This document shows, one piece after another, positions 7,412 to 12,812 of a stretch of 12,812 nt of DNA. The notes beneath the pieces were generated by a model that saw only the letters and a list, made by a program, of their open reading frames with translations, was not told the origin of the DNA and did no database searches. Within the stretch, counting starts at the first letter, position 1. Each line of letters begins with the position of its first letter. This stretch comes from Burkholderiales bacterium (GTDB taxonomy: Bacteria > Pseudomonadota > Gammaproteobacteria > Burkholderiales > SG8-39): contig CAKKSJ010000440.1 in the NCBI GenBank assembly GCA_919902965.1, forward strand, positions 1 through 12,812. Direction: 5' to 3'. The translations under genes were made by a program, and so were the position numbers.

Positions 7412-7428
7412 GCTGCAAACTTGCGTAT

Positions 7429-7923
7429 ATGATGAAAAAGACGCCCGGTGCAGCCACGCTAGTAATTGCCAACACCTCCACGCACGGTCGCAGGAAGATA
7501 CTGGTTCTGCACGGACCGAACCTGAATTTATTGGGTAGCCGAGAGCCGGAGATTTACGGCAGCGAAACCCTGCCGGATATCAATCGCCGCTTGATGGCGC
7601 TAGGCAAGTCAGCTGGTGTGACAGTGGCCTGCTTTCAGAGCAATCAGGAGGGGGCGCTCATCGACAGAGTGCAGTTGGCCAGGAAACAGCAGGTCGCATA
7701 TATAATTGTGAATCCCGCCGGCTTCACCCATACCAGCGTCGCACTACGCGACGCCCTGGCGGCGGTGGCGATACCATTTGTTGAAGTCCATTTATCCAAT
7801 ATCCACGCGCGTGAGTCGTTTCGTCGCCATTCTTATTTCTCCGATCTGGCGGCAGGGACGATTTGCGGCCTGGGCAGCCACGGTTACGAGCTGGCGCTGC
7901 AGTTTGTTTTACGCCAGACCTAG
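7429..7923 (+). CDS. aroQ: 3-dehydroquinate dehydratase, type II
   Basis: A 164-residue type II dehydroquinase, converting 3-dehydroquinate to 3-dehydroshikimate in the shikimate pathway; the family forms dodecamers. Seen: ILVLHGPNLNLLGSREPEIYG at 24-44 with Arg38 and catalytic Tyr43, NPAGFTHTS at 95-103 with Asn95 and His101, EVHLSNIHARESFRRHS at 119-135 with His121, Arg128 and Arg132, and GLGSHGYELAL near the end. These match the M. tuberculosis residues (R19, Y24, N75, H81, H101, R108, R112) in order and spacing. The start is unusual: the only in-frame ATGs after the promoter are 7429 and 7432, giving about 20 residues more at the N terminus than usual, with no Shine-Dalgarno sequence and a predicted leader of about 10 bases. 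A TTG at 7408 falls inside the -10 box and is excluded. First gene of the accBC transcript, 41 bases before accB. Confidence 0.95.
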   Translation: MMKKTPGAATLVIANTSTHGRRKILVLHGPNLNLLGSREPEIYGSETLPDINRRLMALGKSAGVTVACFQSNQEGALIDRVQLARKQQVAYIIVNPAGFTHTSVALRDALAAVAIPFVEVHLSNIHARESFRRHSYFSDLAAGTICGLGSHGYELALQFVLRQT

Positions 7924-7940
7924 CACCGCACTCCGGTGCT
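7922..7940 (+). promoter_or_regulatory. Hairpin across the aroQ stop codon
   Basis: AGCACCG at 7922-7928 pairs perfectly with CGGTGCT at 7934-7940 around a five-base loop (CACTC). No T-run follows, so it is not a classic terminator. It starts within the aroQ TAG and ends 24 bases before the accB ATG. It could set mRNA stability or partial attenuation between aroQ and accB. Confidence 0.4.
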
Positions 7941-7964
7941 CGCCGGCAGCAACGAGGAACCGCC

Positions 7965-8405
7965 ATGGATTTGCGCAAACTAAAGAAATTGATAGACCTG
8001 GTGCAGGAATCGGGTATTTCCGAGCTCGAGGTCACTGAGGGCGAGGAGAAGGTCAAAATAGTCAAGAACGGCGGAGCGGGGCCGGCCTTTGCCGCCCCGG
8101 CACCGGTGCCGGTGGTGCCGGCGCCATCAGCGCCTGCCCCGGCCGCTGCGGCGGTCGCTGCGGAAATTCCGGGCCACCTGGTCAAGTCGCCAATGGTAGG
8201 CACCTTCTATCGCTGTCCCTCCCCGGGCGCCAAGGCCTTCGTCGAGGTAGGCGACACGGTCAAGTCGGGCGACACGATCTGCATTATCGAGGCGATGAAG
8301 TTGTTGAACGAAATCGAGTGCGACAAAGACGGCGTTATCAAAGCGATCCTGGTCGAAAATGGCCAGCCGGTGGAGTACGGTGAGCCTCTGGTGGTCATAG
8401 ATTGA
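7965..8405 (+). CDS. accB: Biotin carboxyl carrier protein of acetyl-CoA carboxylase
   Basis: A 146-residue carrier protein that holds biotin on a swinging domain and moves the carboxyl group from AccC to the carboxyltransferase during malonyl-CoA formation. Seen: an N-terminal region starting MDLRKLKKLIDLVQESGI, used for AccC binding in this family; an Ala/Pro-rich flexible linker at about 38-67; and a biotinyl domain at about 70-146 with the thumb-containing SPMVGTFYRCPSPGAKAF at 75-92 and the attachment motif EAMKLLNEIE at 109-118, where Lys112 is the biotinylated residue. The ATG at 7965 has GAGGA about 6-8 bases upstream. Length is slightly short for the family because the linker is short. 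It is co-oriented with aroQ upstream (41-base gap) and accC downstream (93-base gap). Confidence 0.97.
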   Translation: MDLRKLKKLIDLVQESGISELEVTEGEEKVKIVKNGGAGPAFAAPAPVPVVPAPSAPAPAAAAVAAEIPGHLVKSPMVGTFYRCPSPGAKAFVEVGDTVKSGDTICIIEAMKLLNEIECDKDGVIKAILVENGQPVEYGEPLVVID

Positions 8406-8438
8406 GGCCTGTGGAGCAAGCAGTGAGACGCAGGGAAA

Positions 8439-8471
8439 CGGACCCAGGGCAGGGCGCCCGAGTGAAGTCCG
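8439..8471 (+). promoter_or_regulatory. Nested hairpin in the accB-accC spacer
   Basis: Outer stem CGGAC (8439-8443) with GTCCG (8467-8471) encloses an inner stem GGGC (8447-8450) with GCCC (8456-8459). The structure ends 27 bases before the accC ATG and has no T-run. It may take part in balancing accB against accC expression or be a processing site; this is inference from base pairing alone. Confidence 0.35.
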
Positions 8472-8498
8472 GCTACCCCGCGGATTTCGCCCCCCGCC

Positions 8499-9857
<1,359 letters not shown>

Positions 9858-9861
9858 TCCC

Positions 9862-10755
9862 CTGGCCTGGGTATCGCTCATACTGCGTGCCGATGCGCGC
9901 CATGCCGATGCACTGAGCGACGCCTTGCTCGCGCAGGGAGCGCTGTCAGTCAGCGTGGAAGACGCAGGCGCCGGCACCCCCGAGGAAGTGGCCTTGTACG
10001 GCGAGCCGGGGATGCCGACCGTGAGCGCCTGGCCGCAAAGCCTGATTATCGCGCTGTGTGAGAAACAATCGGATCATGCGCAGCTGGTCGCCGCCGCCTG
10101 CTCGCAACTCGGCCTGGCGCCGGCAGCGGATTTTTCTATTGAACCGGTGGCGGAGCAGGACTGGGTGCGGCGCAGCCAGTCGCAGTTCGAGCCGATTCGC
10201 ATCTCCGCCAAGCTGTGGATAGTTCCGTCCTGGGCGGTGGCCCCCGACCCAGCGGCCATCAACCTCGTGTTGGACCCCGGCCTCGCTTTCGGCACCGGCA
10301 GCCATCCCAGCACGCGCTTGTGTCTGCAGTGGCTGGAGCGGAACATAGCTGGCGGAGAGCGCGTTCTGGACTACGGCTGCGGTTCGGGTATATTAGCCAT
10401 TGCCGCGCTGCGCCTAGGTGCGGGCGCTGCGCTCGGTGTGGACGTGGATGCGCTCGCGCTGCCCGCGGCTCAGGCCAACGCCCAACGCAACCGGGTCGAT
10501 GCCCGCTTTATAGATACGGAGACGGCCCCTGATTTCCAGGCAGACCTTGTGGTCGCGAATATTCTTGCCAACCCACTAATACTGCTGGCGCCCTTGCTCG
10601 CCGGACACAGCGTGGGAAAGACCGGCCGCATCGCCCTGTCGGGCATACTCAGGGCGCAGGCGGAGGAGGTGGTGGCGGCCTACGCGCCCTGGTTCACCAT
10701 GCGCGTCGGCGATGGAGACGGGGATTGGACTTTGCTCGAGGGCCGGCGCTCGTGA
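9862..10755 (+). CDS. prmA: Ribosomal protein L11 methyltransferase
   Basis: A 297-residue SAM-dependent enzyme that trimethylates ribosomal protein L11. Seen: an N-terminal substrate-recognition domain (LSDALLAQGALSVSVEDAG at 18-36), a linker, then the catalytic domain with FGTGSHPST at 143-151, SAM motif I VLDYGCGSGILAI at 168-180, the acidic end of motif II GVDVDA at 192-197, and VANILANPL at 231-239 in the motif IV place. The start is the issue: no ATG exists in frame before residue 51. CTG at 9862 gives the N terminus typical of the family (AWVSLILRADA), sits 4 bases after accC, and has AAAGG about 8 bases upstream. The alternative is TTG at 9787, adding 25 atypical residues inside accC. 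A sequencing error of ATG to CTG would look the same. The 3' end overlaps the next gene by GTGA. Confidence 0.95.
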   Translation: MAWVSLILRADARHADALSDALLAQGALSVSVEDAGAGTPEEVALYGEPGMPTVSAWPQSLIIALCEKQSDHAQLVAAACSQLGLAPAADFSIEPVAEQDWVRRSQSQFEPIRISAKLWIVPSWAVAPDPAAINLVLDPGLAFGTGSHPSTRLCLQWLERNIAGGERVLDYGCGSGILAIAALRLGAGAALGVDVDALALPAAQANAQRNRVDARFIDTETAPDFQADLVVANILANPLILLAPLLAGHSVGKTGRIALSGILRAQAEEVVAAYAPWFTMRVGDGDGDWTLLEGRRS

Positions 10756-11684
10756 TTACCCAGTGTCCTTCCTGCCACACCCATTTCCGCGTGCATACGG
10801 AGCAACTGGCGAAGCGCGCGGGACAGGTTCGCTGCGGCAAATGCAGCCGGATTTTCGATGCGCTGGAATATCTGATCGAGGAAATCGCGCCGGCGCGGAA
10901 ATCGGCCGAGGCGCACGAAGATGCGGCGGTGCGCGCGGACGCTGCCGCCGCTGAGCCTGCGCTGGAATCGAAACCGGCCGAATCTGCGCCCGTGGCGGCA
11001 GCGAACCTCAACGAGGAAATCCAGCAATCGCAAATCGCGACAAGCGCTTACGCCGAATCGCGAGACTGGGACATCGGGACGAAACACTCCGGGGTGGCAG
11101 CTCCCGTCCACGTGCCGGCGCAAGCGGCGGGCGTCGAAGCCGCCGCCGAGTCGAGCGCAAACTCTTTCGATTTCGGGCCGATCGCTGCCGCGGACCCGGC
11201 AAGACGCACGCGGCGCTGGCCCTGGCTGCTGGGCGCTCTATTCTTGCTGCTGGTATTGTTTGGGCAGGCGGCGTTTCAGTACCGTAGCGCCCTTATCGTG
11301 CTTTTCCCCGAGGCCAAGCCCTATGCCGCCAAGTTATGCGCGGCGCTGGGTTGCGATCTGCCGCTGCCGCGGCGCATCGAGTTAATAAGCATTGAGGCTT
11401 CGGATCTGCAAGCGGACACGACTAACCCCAGCATCATGGTGCTGTCGGCGACGCTCAAGAACAGGGCTATCTTCGATCAACAACTGCCCATGCTCGAACT
11501 CACGCTGACCAACGCGCAAGACCACCCGGTAGTGCGGCGCGTGCTTACGCCGCAGGACTATATCGGTAACGCCGCCAGCGCACAGTCCGGATTTGGCACC
11601 AATACTGAAATGGTGATTAAAGTGTTTATCGAGGGTTCGCAGGTAAAAGCGACCGGCTACAGGCTTTATCTGTTCTATCCTTGA
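10752..11684 (+). CDS. Zinc-ribbon and DUF3426 domain membrane protein
   Basis: A 310-residue protein found next to prmA in betaproteobacteria, as I recall; its function is unknown. Seen: an N-terminal zinc ribbon of the MJ0042 type with CPSC at 5-8 and CGKC at 28-31, four likely zinc ligands; a long Ala/Glu-rich disordered stretch at about 48-150; a basic patch RRTRR at 151-155 directly before one membrane segment at about 156-175; and a C-terminal DUF3426 beta-rich domain at about 205-310 that should be periplasmic, with the zinc ribbon cytoplasmic by the positive-inside rule. The GTG at 10752 overlaps the prmA TGA (GTGA), so translation is probably coupled; a longer in-frame start at 10725 would place nine extra residues before the zinc ribbon. 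A role in sensing or membrane-linked scaffolding is only a guess. Confidence 0.88.
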   Translation: MITQCPSCHTHFRVHTEQLAKRAGQVRCGKCSRIFDALEYLIEEIAPARKSAEAHEDAAVRADAAAAEPALESKPAESAPVAAANLNEEIQQSQIATSAYAESRDWDIGTKHSGVAAPVHVPAQAAGVEAAAESSANSFDFGPIAAADPARRTRRWPWLLGALFLLLVLFGQAAFQYRSALIVLFPEAKPYAAKLCAALGCDLPLPRRIELISIEASDLQADTTNPSIMVLSATLKNRAIFDQQLPMLELTLTNAQDHPVVRRVLTPQDYIGNAASAQSGFGTNTEMVIKVFIEGSQVKATGYRLYLFYP

Positions 11685-11853
11685 GCGACGTCTGCAAGAT
11701 TATTTTGCGGCAGGCCGATCTGCAGGAGAACCGGGGAAAGCTTTAGCGCATTTGCAAGCGCCCCTGAACGGGGTCGACTTCGGGTATCCTCAACGGCTTT
11801 CAAAGCCACAGTCAGGGCCTGAGGCAGGGCTCACAACGACGGAATATCAAATA
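11685..11853 (+). other. Structured spacer before the PfkB kinase gene
   Basis: These 169 bases separate the kinase from the otherwise tightly packed operon. I see CCCC (11761-11764) facing GGGG (11770-11773) around a five-base loop, and the 13-base palindrome GGCTTT-C-AAAGCC at 11795-11807. No T-run, no convincing promoter and no match to a riboswitch that I can recall. The ribosome site before the kinase ATG is weak (GGAA about 9 bases upstream). Confidence 0.3.
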
Positions 11854-12789
11854 ATGCGTATTTTGCTGCTGGGCTCAATTGCCTATGACAATATCATGGT
11901 ATTCGAGGGGCGTTTTCGCGAGCACATCCTGCCTGACCAGATTCACATGCTCAACGTGGCTTTCCTGGTGCCGGCCTTGCGGCGCGAATTCGGCGGCTGC
12001 GCCGCCAATATCGCCTACAATCTGCGTCTGCTCGGCGGGGAGCCGCTGATTATGGCCACCGTGGGCGAGGACGCCGACTCCTACTACAAGCGGCTGGATG
12101 CGCTGGGCATAGCGCGCACGCATGTGCGCGAAGTCGCCGGGACGTTCACTGCGCAGGCTTTCATTACGACGGACCTGGACGACAATCAGATCACTGCATT
12201 TCATCCGGGGGCGATGGGACATTCGCATCTCAACCATGTCGCCGCGGCCGGTGACGTCAGCCTTGCCATCGTCTCCCCGGACGGGCGCGAAGGCATGCTG
12301 CAGCACGCGCGCGAACTGAAGCAGCAGAAGATTCCGTTCGTGTTCGATCCCGGTCAGGGGTTGCCGATGTTCTCCGGTGCAGAGTTGCTTGAATTCGTGA
12401 AACTTGCGAGCTATGTTGCGGTCAACTCCTACGAGGGCAAGATGCTGGAAGAGCGAACCGGCGAATCGGTCGCGGATCTGGCGCTGAGAGTGGAGGCTTT
12501 GATCGTGACTCATGGCGCCCAGGGCTCGGAGATCCATACTGAGGGTCAACGCCTGGAGATCCCGTGCGTTCAGGCGGATGAGATTGTCGATCCAACCGGA
12601 TGCGGGGACGCGTATCGCGCCGGCTTGCTCTACGGTATTGCCGCTGGCATGGATTGGCGCTCGACCGGGCAGCTCGCGTCGCTCATGGGTGCGCTCAAGA
12701 TAAGCGCACGCGGCGGACAGAACCACCAGGCCACACGCGCCGAGATCGAAGCGCTTTATCGCCAGCATTTTGATGCGCAACTAGGATAA
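11854..12789 (+). CDS. PfkB-family kinase, probably an adenosine/nucleoside kinase
   Basis: A 311-residue ribokinase-fold enzyme, transferring phosphate from ATP to a sugar or nucleoside hydroxyl. Seen: the opening MRILLLGSIAYDNIM, the N-terminal PfkB signature around GGCAANIAYNLRLLGG at 47-62, a DPGQGLPMF segment at 165-173, and the C-terminal signature DPTGCGDAYRAGLLYG at 246-261 with catalytic-base Asp252 and the anion-hole TGCGD. From memory, GSIAYDNIMVFEGRF...LPDQIH...FLV and FHPGAM closely parallel the M. tuberculosis adenosine kinase (Rv2202c type), more than ribokinase or fructokinase, so adenosine or another nucleoside is the likeliest substrate. The ATG at 11854 gives the correct first strand; in-frame upstream starts at 11752 add residues outside the fold. 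It follows the DUF3426 gene after 169 bases and precedes another gene by 11 bases. Confidence 0.92.
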   Translation: MRILLLGSIAYDNIMVFEGRFREHILPDQIHMLNVAFLVPALRREFGGCAANIAYNLRLLGGEPLIMATVGEDADSYYKRLDALGIARTHVREVAGTFTAQAFITTDLDDNQITAFHPGAMGHSHLNHVAAAGDVSLAIVSPDGREGMLQHARELKQQKIPFVFDPGQGLPMFSGAELLEFVKLASYVAVNSYEGKMLEERTGESVADLALRVEALIVTHGAQGSEIHTEGQRLEIPCVQADEIVDPTGCGDAYRAGLLYGIAAGMDWRSTGQLASLMGALKISARGGQNHQATRAEIEALYRQHFDAQLG

Positions 12790-12800
12790 AGGAAAAATCT

Positions 12801-12812
12801 ATGTCGAGATTC
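12801..12812 (+). CDS. Start of a downstream gene, cut by the window edge
   Basis: An ATG at 12801 is preceded by AAAGGA 8 bases upstream, a good ribosome site, and lies 11 bases after the kinase stop. Only four codons (Met-Ser-Arg-Phe) are inside the window, so the product cannot be named. Spacing suggests co-transcription with the kinase. Confidence 0.5.

Noticed and set aside
11754..11853. Possible riboswitch before the kinase (the GCGC...GCGC and CCCC...GGGG stems suggested an SAH-type fold)
   Set aside because: The order of stems and conserved loop bases does not match the SAH riboswitch as I remember it, and no other class fits.
11875..12780. Minus-strand open frame (301 codons) opposite the kinase gene
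   Set aside because: Shadow of the PfkB gene, whose motifs are intact; composition is unlike a real protein.

Overview
The window is GC-rich chromosomal DNA carrying mostly conserved housekeeping genes. It looks like a betaproteobacterium, possibly of the Nitrosomonadales/Rhodocyclales type. That rests on remembered gene order (aroQ-accB-accC-prmA-DUF3426 gene-PfkB kinase on one side; mpl, a YqiA-type esterase, an RNase II homologue and a TonB-family gene on the other) and on protein resemblance. No database search was run. I see no mobile element, CRISPR array, rRNA or tRNA.

Left part (1-6161), mainly minus strand. Reading from right to left there is mpl (murein peptide recycling), overlapped by a YqiA-type alpha/beta hydrolase. 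After a break come an RNase II-family exoribonuclease and a TonB-family energy transducer. A single plus-strand gene, a hydroxymethylglutaryl-CoA lyase, sits in the break. It shares a divergent control region with the RNase gene; that region holds a perfect 8-bp inverted repeat, a TATAAT box facing the RNase gene and an extended -10 box facing the lyase gene.

Middle (6162-7428). Divergent from mpl is a 203-residue protein of unknown function with a nucleotidyltransferase-like motif. It is followed by about 475 bases with no supportable gene, ending in a good sigma70-type promoter.

Right part (7383-12812), all plus strand. Type II 3-dehydroquinase (aroQ), the biotin carboxyl carrier protein (accB) and biotin carboxylase (accC) of acetyl-CoA carboxylase, ribosomal protein L11 methyltransferase (prmA, apparently starting at CTG), a zinc-ribbon/DUF3426 membrane protein, and a PfkB-family kinase resembling mycobacterial adenosine kinase follow each other. 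The first codons of a further gene lie at the right edge. This is probably a growth-linked operon joining chorismate synthesis, fatty-acid initiation and ribosome modification, with a possible internal break before the kinase.

I did not find a clearly new multi-gene system. The points most worth a second look are regulatory or start-site anomalies: the dyad at 3123-3150, the near-leaderless and N-terminally extended aroQ, the CTG start of prmA, and the structured accB-accC spacer bridged by a short open frame in front of an accC start without a Shine-Dalgarno sequence. The orphan nucleotidyltransferase-like gene and the lone HMG-CoA lyase also merit checking.
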